Notes under the pieces: model-generated
What the model was told of the DNA's origin: nothing
The model's database searches: none
Seen by the model: the letters and a program-made list of their open reading frames with translations, nothing else
Position numbers and translations under genes: made by a program
DNA from: Janthinobacterium sp. 64
GTDB taxonomy: Bacteria; Pseudomonadota; Gammaproteobacteria; Burkholderiales; Burkholderiaceae_D
Length of the DNA stretch: 64,000 bases
Direction: 5' to 3'
Assembly: GCF_002813325.1 (NCBI RefSeq)
Contig: NZ_PHUG01000001.1
Coordinates: forward strand, 1,736,001 to 1,800,000
Part shown: one piece after another, positions 44,532-53,916 of the stretch
Layout of the letters: every line of letters starts with the position of its first letter
Numbering within the stretch: position 1 is the stretch's first letter

Positions 44532-44546
44532 TTCCAGCGGTTCGCA

Positions 44547-44945
44547 TCAAGCTTGCGGCGCCGTCCAGACCAGGTTCCACAGGTGGCCATCGATATCCTC
44601 GAAGCCCTGGTCATACATGTAGCCATGGTCTTCGGGCGGATGCGGTATGCGGGCACCTGCGGCCGCGGCCTTGGCGATCAGGCTGTCCACCTCTGCCCGG
44701 CTTTCGCAACTTAGGCAAATGACCACTTCATTGGCTTGCCTGGCATTCGCAACAGGTTTACCGGTCAGTGACTGGAAGAACGGCTCGGTCGTCAGCATGG
44801 CCTCGATGCTGCCGTCGACGATATTCATGAACGCCGCGTTCTCGCCGCTGAAGCGGGGATTGAAGGTAAAGCCAAGGGCGGAAAAGAAGGCCTTGGATGT
44901 ATCCAGGTCCTTCACGGGCAGGTTGAGGATGATCTGTTTATGCAT
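44547..44945 (-). CDS. VOC family protein, PhnB/glyoxalase-like
   Basis: A 132-residue VOC-superfamily protein. Segments typical of the extradiol-dioxygenase/glyoxalase-like group are LNLPVKDLDTSKAFFSALGF, the FMNIVDGSIEAMLTTEPFF strand pair and the C-terminal GFEDIDGHLWNLVW. ATG 44945 has an AAGGAAG site; the upstream extension to 45065 lacks support. It is convergent with motA and follows the MocR gene on the same strand at 58 bases. Substrate unknown. Confidence 0.83.
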   Translation of the reverse strand: MHKQIILNLPVKDLDTSKAFFSALGFTFNPRFSGENAAFMNIVDGSIEAMLTTEPFFQSLTGKPVANARQANEVVICLSCESRAEVDSLIAKAAAAGARIPHPPEDHGYMYDQGFEDIDGHLWNLVWTAPQA

Positions 44946-45003
44946 GGCGCTTCCTTGCTCACACGTTGACGAAAAAATCGTACCTCCAGAATACCAATAA
45001 AAA

Positions 45004-46446
45004 CTAAAGAAAGGCGCGGGCCAGGCTTGAGCGCGCGCCAGCCAGCGCGTGCAGGCGTTCTTCAAGGTAGGCGCTCACGCGCGGATGCTGGCTGAAGGCG
45101 ACGTTGAAGCGGATGTGCTGGTCGGGCGTGTCGTTGGCCGAGAACGCGGCGCCGCGCATCAGCAGGATCTTGTTGCGGTAGGCGTCCTGCACCAGCAAGT
45201 CCACGTCCAGCCCTTCGGGCATGCTGCCCCACAAGAAAATGCCGGCGTCGCCGGGCTGCTCGAACCGCACGCCGGCCGCGCTCAGTTGCCGCGTGCTGGC
45301 GTTGCGCGCCACCATGATCTTGCGTTGCAGCCGCTCCATGTGCTTGCGCAGCTTGCCGGCCTTGAGCACTTCCAGCAGCACGTATTCGTTCAGCGCAGGC
45401 AAGGTCATGATGGAATGGATCTTGGTGCGCATCAGCAGCTTGAGCAGGGCGGGCGCCGCAGCCAGGTAGCCCATGCGCAGGGCCGGGCTCAGCGCCTTGC
45501 ACAGGCTCGAATAATAGATCACGCCATCGAGTCCGGACAACGACGCCAGCCGCGTGCTGTGGCCCGGCTGGAAATGGCCGTGCACGTCGTCTTCGGCGAT
45601 CAGGAAGCCATACTGCTGCGCCATGATCAGTACCTTGTGCAGGTTGGCGGCGCTGCTGCTCCACCCGGTGGGATTGTGCAACGCCGTCTGCATGAACAGC
45701 AGGCGCGGACGGTGCACGCGGCAGGCGGCTTCCAGCTCGTCCAGGTCGAGGCCATCGGGGCGGCGCTGGATGGGCACCAGTCGCACGCCGTCCTGGCGCA
45801 GCCGGCCGAACATCAGGAAGTATCCGGGGTCTTCCACCAGCACCGTATCGCCGGGCTGCAGGAAGGTGCGGCAGATCAGATCGATGGCATGGGTGCCGCC
45901 GAACGTGGTGAGGATGTGGCTGGCGTCCGCAGCGACGCCGATGCCGCGCAACAGCAGCGCGATCTGCTCACGCAGTTCGGCCAGCCCTTGCGGCGGACAG
46001 CGCGAGGCCATGCCGGCCGCGCTGCGCGCCAGGCCGCGTTGCACGGCCGCCGCCGGCAGCGCGTCCTGCAGCCAGGTGGGCGGCAGCGCGCCGCTGCTGG
46101 CCAGCAGCACGCCCGGCCGCTGGTCGTTCACTTGCTGGCTCAGCCAGACCGGCTCCTGCTCCTGGCCCGCTTCCAGCGCCACCTCGTCGGGGATGGCGCG
46201 GCTGGCGTCGGCGGGGGCGCAGACGAAAAAACCTGTCGTGCCGTGCGTATCGATGACGCCGGCGGCCACCAGCCTGTCATACGCGACCACCACGGTGTTG
46301 GTGCTGACCGCGAGCTGCGTGGCGAGCTGGCGGATCGACGGCAGCCTGGTCCCGCCAGGCAGGACGCGTTGCGCGATCTGCAGGCGCAACGCGGCCTCAA
46401 TCTGCTTGAACAGGGCGATGGGGGAGGAGCGGTCGATGGCGAACAT
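45004..46446 (-). CDS. MocR/PdxR-type GntR regulator with an aminotransferase domain
   Basis: A 480-residue transcriptional regulator. An N-terminal GntR winged helix (IEAALRLQIAQRVLPGGTRL, then LATQLAVSTNTVVVAYDRL; residues 1-75) is joined by a linker to a fold-type-I aminotransferase-like domain (about 115-460) that binds PLP. The PLP lysine is expected in YYSSLCKALSPALRMGYLA, where SLCKALSPALRMG is clear. MocR proteins sense PLP-linked metabolites. It lies 10 bases downstream of a LysE-type exporter gene on the same strand, its likely target or cotranscribed partner. Confidence 0.9.
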   Translation of the reverse strand: MFAIDRSSPIALFKQIEAALRLQIAQRVLPGGTRLPSIRQLATQLAVSTNTVVVAYDRLVAAGVIDTHGTTGFFVCAPADASRAIPDEVALEAGQEQEPVWLSQQVNDQRPGVLLASSGALPPTWLQDALPAAAVQRGLARSAAGMASRCPPQGLAELREQIALLLRGIGVAADASHILTTFGGTHAIDLICRTFLQPGDTVLVEDPGYFLMFGRLRQDGVRLVPIQRRPDGLDLDELEAACRVHRPRLLFMQTALHNPTGWSSSAANLHKVLIMAQQYGFLIAEDDVHGHFQPGHSTRLASLSGLDGVIYYSSLCKALSPALRMGYLAAAPALLKLLMRTKIHSIMTLPALNEYVLLEVLKAGKLRKHMERLQRKIMVARNASTRQLSAAGVRFEQPGDAGIFLWGSMPEGLDVDLLVQDAYRNKILLMRGAAFSANDTPDQHIRFNVAFSQHPRVSAYLEERLHALAGARSSLARAFL

Positions 46447-46456
46447 GGGTGGCAGT

Positions 46457-47041
46457 CTAGCGTAAAAACGTCATGGCGAGGACCAGCAGGATGGCGCCCA
46501 TCGCCAGATTGAAGATGCGCTGATTGCGGGGCGCCTTCAGCACGCTGCGGATCGACACGCCGAACAGCGCCCACATGGCGTTGCACGGCGCGCCCACCAC
46601 GGTGCCGGTCAGCGACACCAGCAGCGCGCTGGCGAGCATGTTGCTGTGCGCAGGCATGAAGACGGACGCCATGGTGACCGCCTTGAGCCAGCTCTTGGGG
46701 TTCAGCGCCTGAAACAGCGCGGCCTGCGCCAACGACACGGCCTTCGGTGCGCTGCTTCCCGCCACCGAGGCGCCGGCCAGCTTCCAGGCCAGGAACATCA
46801 GGTACAGCGCACCCGCGATGCGCAGTACCTGCTGTGCCAGTGGGTACGCGACGAACACGCTGCCCAGCCCCACGCACATGAGCATGGTCTGCACAAAAAT
46901 GCCGGCCTGGATGCCAAGGATCACCGGCAGCGCACCACGATAGCCGAAATTGGCGCCGGTGGTGGCCAGCATGACGTTGTTCGGCCCGGGCGTGGCGGAC
47001 ATCACAAAGCAATAGCTCATCAGGGGCAGGAGTTCGGTCAT
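46457..47041 (-). CDS. LysE-family amino acid exporter
   Basis: A 194-residue membrane exporter of the LysE/RhtB family with six helices. The family motif SATPGPNNVMLATTGANFG is near the N-terminus, and ALFQALNPKSWLKAV matches the second conserved block. It probably exports an amino acid. ATG 47041 was chosen over TTG 47050. Together with the MocR-type gene downstream it forms a likely two-gene unit; such pairs often answer to PLP-linked amino acid signals. Confidence 0.9.
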   Translation of the reverse strand: MTELLPLMSYCFVMSATPGPNNVMLATTGANFGYRGALPVILGIQAGIFVQTMLMCVGLGSVFVAYPLAQQVLRIAGALYLMFLAWKLAGASVAGSSAPKAVSLAQAALFQALNPKSWLKAVTMASVFMPAHSNMLASALLVSLTGTVVGAPCNAMWALFGVSIRSVLKAPRNQRIFNLAMGAILLVLAMTFLR

Positions 47042-47307
47042 GGCAGGCAATCGCAGCGTCGAGAAGGCCCCAGTCTAGAAGCCCGGCACGGCAGGGACAA
47101 GGCACAAGGCGCCGCATACAGGCACATGCTGTATCAGTCGAACGACTGCTACAGCGGCGATATCGACCACTCCGCACGGACAAGCATTTGGAAAGCGCTG
47201 CTTTTCCCCGGTTGCGGTCGACAGTGCCGAAGGGCATTGTCAACATTGATAACGGACTTCAGCGTCCACCGCAGGCGCACAACGCAACTGGCGGATTGCC
47301 AGTGGGC

Positions 47308-47619
47308 TCAAGCGAGTCGAATTGTCATTTCAAAGGCGCTTCCACATTGGCTGGGATACCACCCCGTCATCAATGCCTGTCGAATAGCGTGTTCCACAAC
47401 TGAGGGCGTGATAGCACGCGTGAAATTACCCAGCCAAATATCCGGACGTGCGATATCTGTTCTCACCAGAAGGGTGGTTCGGCCACCGCTTTCAGATTCC
47501 ACTGCGAAAGACAGATTCGCTTCCCCCATGGCCTGTGTATAGGTGGGCAGACTGACCGACCATCGATATGGTAAAGAATCGACAATAATTCGGCGGCTTC
47601 CTTTTCTTGCAATGGACAT
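47308..47619 (-). CDS. Conserved hypothetical protein
   Basis: A 103-residue protein of an unnamed family that I believe is conserved across proteobacteria and actinobacteria, with the start MSIARKGSRRIIVDSLPYRW and a C-terminal ITPSVVEHAIRQALMTGWYP. The sequence suggests a small alpha/beta fold with a terminal helix. ATG 47619 has a CAGGAAA site. GC is a little lower than in the flanking genes to the left. The gaps on both sides (257 and 211 bases) show nothing coding. Function unknown. Confidence 0.75.
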   Translation of the reverse strand: MSIARKGSRRIIVDSLPYRWSVSLPTYTQAMGEANLSFAVESESGGRTTLLVRTDIARPDIWLGNFTRAITPSVVEHAIRQALMTGWYPSQCGSAFEMTIRLA

Positions 47620-47830
47620 GATATTTCCTGTTCGCCTATGCCAATCTTGTATTGGCCGGCCGGCGTTGTAAGATCACTGAATCCCGTGGTCCGTCTTGAT
47701 TACAGAAAGGCGCGAACCAATCGCGTCAAATCGTCGAGAAATGCGCTTGATCGACGTGCTGTTCGGCCACTTCGCGCGCCAATGTCGCTGAAAAAAGTGG
47801 ATTGATCAGCGCTTCCCTCAGCTATTCTCC

Positions 47831-48826
47831 TCAAAGCATTTGCCGACAGGCACCCGGCGGCTTGCCGATGACGCGCTTGAAAGCACGACTGAACGCGGCT
47901 TGAGATGTATAGCCAAGGCGTCGGGCGACGACGTCGATGGACACTCTTTCATGAGTGAGCAATTGTGTGGCAAGACGCATTCTCAATTCCGTGGCATAGC
48001 GCAGGGGCGGCACGCCGATGGTGGTTTCAAAGCGTCGCGCGAAGACAGAGCGAGAGATATAACACTCCGCAGCCAACTGTGCAACTGTCCATTCACGACC
48101 AGGCTGGCGGTGCAGCGCCAATATGGCAAGAGCAAGGCGCGGATCCCGCAATGCGGCGAGGAGACCAGAAGCGTTTTCACAACCGCATTCAATCCAGCCG
48201 CGCACGATCATTGCTGCCGCGACCTCCGCCAGGCGAGCCAGAATGCCTGCAAAGCCAATACGGCCGGCGCAGATTTCACGCTTCATTGAATCAAGAACAG
48301 GCAGTAAGCCAGGATAGCCTTGCGCTTGCGTGTCGGCCACCATGACGGTTGGCATCAGCTTGCCGATCCCTTGCATCCCGCCGAGATCGAATTCCATGCA
48401 GCCGTAAAAAATAACCGCACTGGGCATGGGGTGCGTACTGGGACATGTGTCGACTCCGCTAACGGATTCACCGAGGGGCGCGGCATCGAACTTTGCGATG
48501 TCCTGAAATGCAATACCCGCATCCGACAGAAGCTGATGTCTCCTGCCGTGAGGCATGAACACCGCGCTACCGGCAGACAGCTTGTGCAACTCACCATCAT
48601 CGGTACATATGAAGGCAGTGCCAACGGCCAGGAAGTGGAAGTAGGCATGGCCTGGCTTGTCTTCAAAGCCTATGCCGAAAGCTGGACCGGTCTGAATACG
48701 GCGGTACTGGACTCCACGCAGGCGCATACCTGTCAATAGTTCGCTGATGAGATTAGATGATGGGGAAATTTGATTTTTCTTGCTCATTTTAGGTGTTTCG
48801 ATCAAAACATCAGGAGTTACCATCAT
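47831..48826 (-). CDS. AraC-family regulator with a cupin sensor, divergent from a NepI-like exporter
   Basis: A 331-residue regulator. The N-terminal half is a cupin-type sensor (FEDKPGHAYFHFLAVGTAFI, GSAVFMPHGRRHQLL), and the C-terminus carries two AraC helix-turn-helix motifs (LAAECYISRSVFARRFET; DVVARRLGYTSQAAFSRAFK). The AGGATG sequence supports ATG 48826 or 48823. It is divergent from the MFS gene with 59 bases between them and almost certainly controls it. Codon use is more AT-rich than in the genes to the left, consistent with transfer together with the exporter. Confidence 0.88.
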   Translation of the reverse strand: MMVTPDVLIETPKMSKKNQISPSSNLISELLTGMRLRGVQYRRIQTGPAFGIGFEDKPGHAYFHFLAVGTAFICTDDGELHKLSAGSAVFMPHGRRHQLLSDAGIAFQDIAKFDAAPLGESVSGVDTCPSTHPMPSAVIFYGCMEFDLGGMQGIGKLMPTVMVADTQAQGYPGLLPVLDSMKREICAGRIGFAGILARLAEVAAAMIVRGWIECGCENASGLLAALRDPRLALAILALHRQPGREWTVAQLAAECYISRSVFARRFETTIGVPPLRYATELRMRLATQLLTHERVSIDVVARRLGYTSQAAFSRAFKRVIGKPPGACRQML

Positions 48827-48885
48827 AGATCATCCTGGATTTTACCTCTAGACTTTCGACTCTGATTGTTTTAGGGATTGTAGAG

Positions 48886-50103
48886 ATGAACAACGATGTT
48901 TTTGCTACCAAGCAAACGCCCAACGCGAACGATGTGTCTGTTTCAGAGCCAGCGGCAGCAGCATGGATGGCCGTGTTTTCACTGGCAATGGGGGTTTTCG
49001 GTTTACTGACGGCGGAGTACCTGCCAGCCAGTCTGTTGACCCCGATGGCCTTCGATCTTGGTGTATCGGAGGCACTAGCTGGTCAGGCAGTGACGGTGAC
49101 GGCCGTCGTGGCCATGTTCGCCGGGCTGTCGGTGCCAGGCCTCACGCGTCATTTTGACCGGCGTGTCGTCTTGTTGGCTTTCACAGTGCTGATGATCGCC
49201 TCCAATTTGCTAGTGGCGTTGTCCTCTAGCTTGACAGTATTGTTGGTGATGCGCATTCTTCTGGGCGTCGCGTTAGGCGGCTTTTGGAGCATGGCGGCAG
49301 CCGTGGCCATGCGGCTGGTGCCGGCAAAATTGGTGCCGCGAGCGCTATCCATCATATTCAGTGGCATCGCCATCGGGACGGTCGTTTCCGTACCGTTGGG
49401 CAGCTACCTGGGGGGACTATATGGCTGGCGCAGTGCATTTATAGCAGCCGCGGCTGTCGGAGGGCTGACACTTTTGTTTCAATTGTTCACGCTGCCCCGT
49501 ATGGCGCCGCGCACGATGATGCGCACAACATCGGTACTGCAATTGCTCCGTCGCCCGGGGATTGGGATCGGGATGTTGGGCTGCGTACTTGCCCATACCG
49601 GGCAATATGCATTGTTCACCTATATTCGCCCCGCTCTTGAAAGCGTTGTCCATATCGATGTAAACGGTTTGTCTCTGATGCTCCTGGGTTTTGGTGTCGC
49701 CAACTTCGTTGGCACGCTGCTAGCCGGCTGGCTAATGGAGCGTAGCCTGCGTGCAACTTTAGTGCTCATGCCTGCGCTGGTGGGCTTGGCGGCATTCGGC
49801 ATGATCTTACTGCCAGTCGAAGGAACAGGCCTGATGCTTTTGGTCGCTCTGTGGGGCCTGGCGTTCGGCGGCGTACCAGTCGCCTGGTCCAACTGGGTAG
49901 CCCGTGCTGTCCCTGATCAAGCGGAGACAGCCGGCGGCATGGTCGTCGCTGCGGTGCAATCGTCAATAGCTGCCGGCGCTGCATTGGGTGGCATGATGTT
50001 CGGGTTGGGTGGAGTGACAGGCGTTTTCATTATTGCTGGCGTGGTGATGCTGTTCGCGGCTCTCGTTATCGCTTTAAGAGTTCGAGTCGAACTGCCGCAG
50101 TGA
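48886..50103 (+). CDS. MFS efflux transporter, NepI-like (DHA1 family)
   Basis: A 405-residue exporter with 12 helices. It resembles E. coli NepI, a purine ribonucleoside exporter: LPASLLTPMAFDLGVSEAL, GQAVTVTAVVAMFAGLSVPG, LGVALGGFWSMAAAVAMRLV, VPRALSIIFSGIAIGTVVSV and WGLAFGGVPVAWSNW align well. Export of a purine nucleoside or a similar small molecule is inferred. GC content is clearly below the window average, and the AraC partner shares this, so the pair may be recently acquired. The ATG has a GTAGAG site. Confidence 0.88.
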   Translation: MNNDVFATKQTPNANDVSVSEPAAAAWMAVFSLAMGVFGLLTAEYLPASLLTPMAFDLGVSEALAGQAVTVTAVVAMFAGLSVPGLTRHFDRRVVLLAFTVLMIASNLLVALSSSLTVLLVMRILLGVALGGFWSMAAAVAMRLVPAKLVPRALSIIFSGIAIGTVVSVPLGSYLGGLYGWRSAFIAAAAVGGLTLLFQLFTLPRMAPRTMMRTTSVLQLLRRPGIGIGMLGCVLAHTGQYALFTYIRPALESVVHIDVNGLSLMLLGFGVANFVGTLLAGWLMERSLRATLVLMPALVGLAAFGMILLPVEGTGLMLLVALWGLAFGGVPVAWSNWVARAVPDQAETAGGMVVAAVQSSIAAGAALGGMMFGLGGVTGVFIIAGVVMLFAALVIALRVRVELPQ

Positions 50104-50585
50104 CCCGCCACGAGTTCGCCAGACGCACTTCAGGCGATCAAAAATACTGCCTTTCGCTGATGACCAGTTCACCGCCAGCGTACGATATTCTCTGCCTCAC
50201 CGAGCGTTCAAAGCAGAGGATGGGCTAGGCTGTCGTAGCCAACTGTGCCGATGTAGGGCTCAGAAGCAGGGGCTCTACCGCGGCTGCCTCAGTCGCAATG
50301 ACATCCTTCGCCGTCCATGATGACGAAGGAAATCCAGCTTTTGCTTCAGCGCGGCAGAAGTCTTTGCCGGGTAGGAGCTAGACAAGTCAGACCCGGCCTC
50401 GCTATTGGATCAGGCAGCTACGAGATCTCACACCAGGAGCCTGGCAACATAGCCAGGCCCTCAACACGATCCTTCGGTTTTTCATCCTGCAAGAACCATG
50501 GATATGGAAAGCCTAAGCTACCAGTGGCGTTTTGCCCCAGTAGCACCGTCCGCTTCCGGCCCAAAGCGGTCTTTGTTCAAGAGTT
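50104..50585. other. Intergenic region of low GC without a recognisable gene
   Basis: About 480 bases downstream of the exporter hold no frame with a convincing ribosome-binding site. A 93-codon frame at 50317-50598 looks accidental. A short CCGCTT/AAGCGG hairpin (50550-50569) is the only structure seen. The stretch may be decayed remains of inserted DNA. Confidence 0.4.
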
Positions 50586-50924
50586 CTACTTCTCATAAAA
50601 ACCACTACAAAGGTGACACCCAAAAATTCCACCATAGTGGAAATTATGATCTGAACAATAGGCGGCACTTGGGCTATATCCTTCTTGGCAATATGTAACC
50701 TCCTCAAAAATAGCTCTATTGGACGATGCTAGTTGCCGCGCGTTTTGATAGCCCAACCCTAATGAAACCTGCATCGGTCTTCTGTCGCGCACACTTTCCA
50801 TCACTGCTTTTCGCAGTTCAATCTCACTAGCAAAAACTCCCTGCGCACGGATGAGCTTAAGTCCTTCTTCCCGCATAGTAGGAGCTATTTTCGCCCACAG
50901 CTGAACTCGAACTGGTTCTTCCAT
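50586..50924 (-). CDS. Hypothetical protein of low GC
   Basis: A 112-residue frame from ATG 50924, with GAGG nine bases upstream. The N-terminal two thirds is a charged helical region (MEEPVRVQLWAKIAPTMREE, then RAQGVFASEIELRKAVMES); the C-terminus has scattered cysteines (CQEGY, CSDH, CHLC). Codons are AT-rich compared with neighbours. I recognise no family. It could be a real small gene in transferred DNA or a fragment, and the longer frame to 51014 is not favoured. Confidence 0.35.
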   Translation of the reverse strand: MEEPVRVQLWAKIAPTMREEGLKLIRAQGVFASEIELRKAVMESVRDRRPMQVSLGLGYQNARQLASSNRAIFEEVTYCQEGYSPSAAYCSDHNFHYGGIFGCHLCSGFYEK

Positions 50925-51079
50925 CTTTCGTACCTCATCAATTCCTCTAACTGTCTGCTCCTGGCCGATAGCGGACTGTCGGAACGGCTTAGCACACAAA
51001 AATATTGCCATCATGGCAGGATGGAGGCTTGGTTCGGCGTGCCAAATCTTCTCTTTGCTATTTGTCCTCTCCCTGCCAT

Positions 51080-52924
51080 TTACGGTGCCGGCGCCGTCTC
51101 ATCCGGGCAGCTGACCTCGTCCTCTGGCGTATATAAAGTCATCGGCACGCGCTGGCCGTCGACTTCCAGCTCGCGCACCTTCGGCGGCACCAGCTGGAAT
51201 TGGCCCGCTTGCAGCTTTTCGCGCAGGGGCTTGCAGCGCAGGGCGTCGACAGGGATTTGCCCGCGCGCGGTCCAGCTGCCGTCTTCCTTTTCCGCCAGCA
51301 AGACCGACGAGGCACGCGGGTCATTGCTGATCAGCAGCACGTCCTCTTTGCCATCGCCGTCGAAATCGAGCAGGTAGGCATCGCACTGGGGCCCTGCCCG
51401 CTTCAGGCAGGCGGGCAGGCGCCAGGCCGGGCTCACTTGTGTCCAGTCCTGGCGCAGGAAACTGTCCGGCAACTTCGCCGTGGCCGGGCGCAGCGTCAGG
51501 TTGATCGACACGTCGCTCAGCGCGCCCGTTTCGTCGAGGCGATTCTGGCGCTTGAGCATGGCCTCGGCGCGGGCCCGCACGATGGCTGCATCCGGCCCCG
51601 TCGTGCGTTTCGTCAATTCCTGCAGGGCCGCCTGGCCATAGCGGGCGCCCTGGAAGCGCAGGTATTCAAAATCGAACTTGTCCACGCTCACTTTACCGCT
51701 GTCCAGGCGCGCCATCTGGCTGGACACGGAAATGCGCGCCGGGTCCGCCAGCGGCGAGAACAGCGCGAACAGCACCAGCAAGGTGACAAAGGCGGTGGCC
51801 ACGTTGACGTTGGCGATCAGGTGCAGCCAGTCGCCATACTTGCTGGCCGCCCAGGCGTAACCGGCCGCGTAGCAGGTGGCGACCAGCAGGCAGGCGGCAG
51901 CGATCAGGCGGTCGGCCGTCCAGCCATGCGACATCACGCGCAAGGTCAGCGCATAGATGGCGATGCCCACCACCCACGGCAGCAGCAAACAGGCCAGGCG
52001 CGTGCCCAGGCGGATGCCGCGCGCCACGCCATGGCCCACTTCGCCATTCTGGAAGGCGGCATTGATCAGCACCACCAGCACGCCGGCCATGCCCAGCAGT
52101 ACGGACGCCGCATGGCGCGTGGCCCACAGGCGTTCGAAACCGATGAAGGGCAGGGTCAGCAGGAAGCCGGAGACGAGCACGGCGGCGATCGGCATCAGCC
52201 ACGACAGCAGCACCAGCAGCAAGGTGCGGATGCCGCGCACGATGGATGGGCGCACGTCGGTGATATGGATGGCGAACGAGAATGCAAAGCAGATGACGGG
52301 GATCACGAACCAGGCCTGGCCCAGCAACTTTTTCAGGAAACTGAGCTTGATCAGCAGGAACAGTTGCCCGCCCAGCCACAGCACCAGCCACAGGCCCAGC
52401 ACGAACAGCAGGGAAAACAGCAGCTGGATGCCGAGCTTCCAGGCGATTTCAAAATACGTGGGATAGCGGGCGATGCGCTGGCCATCCTGGGCGCTGGCCA
52501 GCACCAGCGCGTGGGCGATATAGAAACCGACCACGCAAAAACCGAACAGCTGGGCAGAAATGACGCGCAGCGGCGCACCGGGCTTGTAGTTGCCCCAGAT
52601 CACGTGCTCGGCGCCGCGCGCCACATCATGCCAGGCCAGCACGGCCATCACGACGGCGGCGCCGGCCATCCACAGGCCGATGCGCTTGACCGACATGTGG
52701 CCCAGGCTCGATACCAGCAGGATGGGCAGCAGCAAGCTGATCAGCATCAGCGGCGCCAGCAGATAGGCTTCCGTGGCGGGCCACACCTTGTCTTGCGCCG
52801 TGCTGTACAGCCAGTACAGCAGCAAACCTTGCAGCAGGCCCGTCACCAGGCGCGTCACCGCGATGCGCGGCGCCACCACCGGATCGAGCAACGCCATGTT
52901 TTTTCCTGCGGCATCCTGCTGCAT
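51080..52924 (-). CDS. DUF4153 family membrane protein with a C-terminal FG-GAP-like segment
   Basis: A 614-residue protein. About 12 membrane helices (residues about 25-410) form the DUF4153 region, recognisable by GLLQGLLLYWLYSTAQDKVW at the N-terminus. The C-terminal 200 residues are soluble and include YLLDFDGDGKEDVLLIS, which looks like a calcium-binding FG-GAP repeat. ATG 52924 was chosen because AAGAGG is then 6 bases away. It is a single-gene unit; function unknown, possibly in the envelope. Confidence 0.83.
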   Translation of the reverse strand: MQQDAAGKNMALLDPVVAPRIAVTRLVTGLLQGLLLYWLYSTAQDKVWPATEAYLLAPLMLISLLLPILLVSSLGHMSVKRIGLWMAGAAVVMAVLAWHDVARGAEHVIWGNYKPGAPLRVISAQLFGFCVVGFYIAHALVLASAQDGQRIARYPTYFEIAWKLGIQLLFSLLFVLGLWLVLWLGGQLFLLIKLSFLKKLLGQAWFVIPVICFAFSFAIHITDVRPSIVRGIRTLLLVLLSWLMPIAAVLVSGFLLTLPFIGFERLWATRHAASVLLGMAGVLVVLINAAFQNGEVGHGVARGIRLGTRLACLLLPWVVGIAIYALTLRVMSHGWTADRLIAAACLLVATCYAAGYAWAASKYGDWLHLIANVNVATAFVTLLVLFALFSPLADPARISVSSQMARLDSGKVSVDKFDFEYLRFQGARYGQAALQELTKRTTGPDAAIVRARAEAMLKRQNRLDETGALSDVSINLTLRPATAKLPDSFLRQDWTQVSPAWRLPACLKRAGPQCDAYLLDFDGDGKEDVLLISNDPRASSVLLAEKEDGSWTARGQIPVDALRCKPLREKLQAGQFQLVPPKVRELEVDGQRVPMTLYTPEDEVSCPDETAPAP

Positions 52925-52999
52925 AGTCATCCTCTTAATAGTCGTTCATTGCAGTCATTGCTGTACTGCGAGCACGGCCATTATTGCATTTCGTTATCG

Positions 53000-53437
53000 T
53001 CATCTCAACAGCGATTCGTGCGCGCGCCCCGCCGGCGCGCCCTCGCTGCGGTGCAATGGCAGGCTTTGCGCCAGGCCCCAGGCCAGTTCCGGCACGAAGA
53101 ACAGCCACAGCACGGGCTGGCCCGTGACCAGCAGCGCCCACGCCATCCACAGGGAAAACAGGTAGCGCGCCGCCGCGTCATAGCGGCCGAAGCGCGGCTG
53201 CGGGTCGAGCATGCGCAGCACGGACCAGACCATCACCACGCTGCCAAACAAGCTGCTGATGAGCAGATGAAACGGTCCGAAGACGGGCAGCGGCAGGCCG
53301 CCCAGGCTCACGTTGAGGGCGTTCAAGTGCTCGCGCAGCAGCAAAAACGTCCACGGCGTGGTAAACGGGGCAATCATGAGCACATCATAAATGGCGCTGG
53401 CGCGCACCAGGCGGCGGAAAGCGGAAACGGACAACAT
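53000..53437 (-). CDS. Small polytopic membrane protein controlled by a divergent MerR regulator
   Basis: A 145-residue membrane protein with about four helices (for example YDVLMIAPFTTPWTFLLLRE and PFHLLISSLFGSVVMVWSVL). No named family was recognised. ATG 53437 is preceded by GACAGGAG. It diverges from a MerR-family gene, and its promoter has the long-spacer dyad typical of MerR targets, so it is probably induced by that regulator's signal. It may be a permease-like or stress protein. Confidence 0.75.
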   Translation of the reverse strand: MLSVSAFRRLVRASAIYDVLMIAPFTTPWTFLLLREHLNALNVSLGGLPLPVFGPFHLLISSLFGSVVMVWSVLRMLDPQPRFGRYDAAARYLFSLWMAWALLVTGQPVLWLFFVPELAWGLAQSLPLHRSEGAPAGRAHESLLR

Positions 53438-53464
53438 GGCAACTCCTGTCGATGGAAAGCGCCC

Positions 53465-53496
53465 ATGATCAGGGTTGGAGTACACTCCATGGTCAA
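53465..53496 (-). promoter_or_regulatory. MerR-type promoter with an operator dyad in a 20-base spacer
   Basis: Read on the minus strand: TTGACC (-35, 53496-53491), a 20-base spacer containing the perfect dyad TGGAGT-GT-ACTCCA (53489-53476), and GATCAT (-10, 53470-53465). The overlong spacer with a central dyad is the hallmark of promoters activated by MerR-family regulators. Confidence 0.75.
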
Positions 53497-53520
53497 GTAT
53501 TTTATGAAAGAAAAATCACC

Positions 53521-53916
53521 ATGCAGATCGGCGAAATGGCGCAGGCGACGGGCTTGAGCCGCGATACCCTGCGCTTCTATGAAAAGCGGGGACTGCTGCG
53601 CGCGCGGCGCGGGGCGAACGGCTACCGCCACTACCCGCCCGAGGCGGCCGACTGGCTGCGCTACGTGCGCACGGCGCAGCAGCTGGGCTTTACGCTGGCC
53701 GAAATCGAGGCCGACATGCCGCTGCTGGCGGCCGCCGGCGATCCCGCCACGGCGGACCTGCTGCGCGCGGCGCTGGCGCGCAAGCTGCTTGACATCGATG
53801 CGCGCATCGCGGGCTTGACGCGGTTGCGCGCAGAGCTGGCGCGGCGGCTCGAGCCGCAGGCGGCGGCGTGTCCGTTACGGGGCGAGGCCGCTGCAACGCA
53901 ACGACACCTGGCGTAA
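53521..53916 (+). CDS. MerR-family transcriptional regulator
   Basis: A 131-residue MerR-type regulator. The winged helix is MQIGEMAQATGLSRDTLRFY followed by EKRGLLRARRGANGYRHYP, then a coiled-coil dimer helix (about residues 75-115) that includes LRAALARKLLDIDARIAGLT. It has no CxxC or paired metal cysteines of CueR/ZntR type; only one cysteine is present (AAACPL), so metal sensing is unlikely. It probably autoregulates and activates the divergent membrane-protein gene. A terminator follows. Confidence 0.88.
   Translation: MQIGEMAQATGLSRDTLRFYEKRGLLRARRGANGYRHYPPEAADWLRYVRTAQQLGFTLAEIEADMPLLAAAGDPATADLLRAALARKLLDIDARIAGLTRLRAELARRLEPQAAACPLRGEAAATQRHLA

Noticed and set aside
50317..50598. 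A 93-codon frame in the low-GC gap
   Set aside because: No ribosome-binding site and no sequence character; probably chance in decayed DNA.
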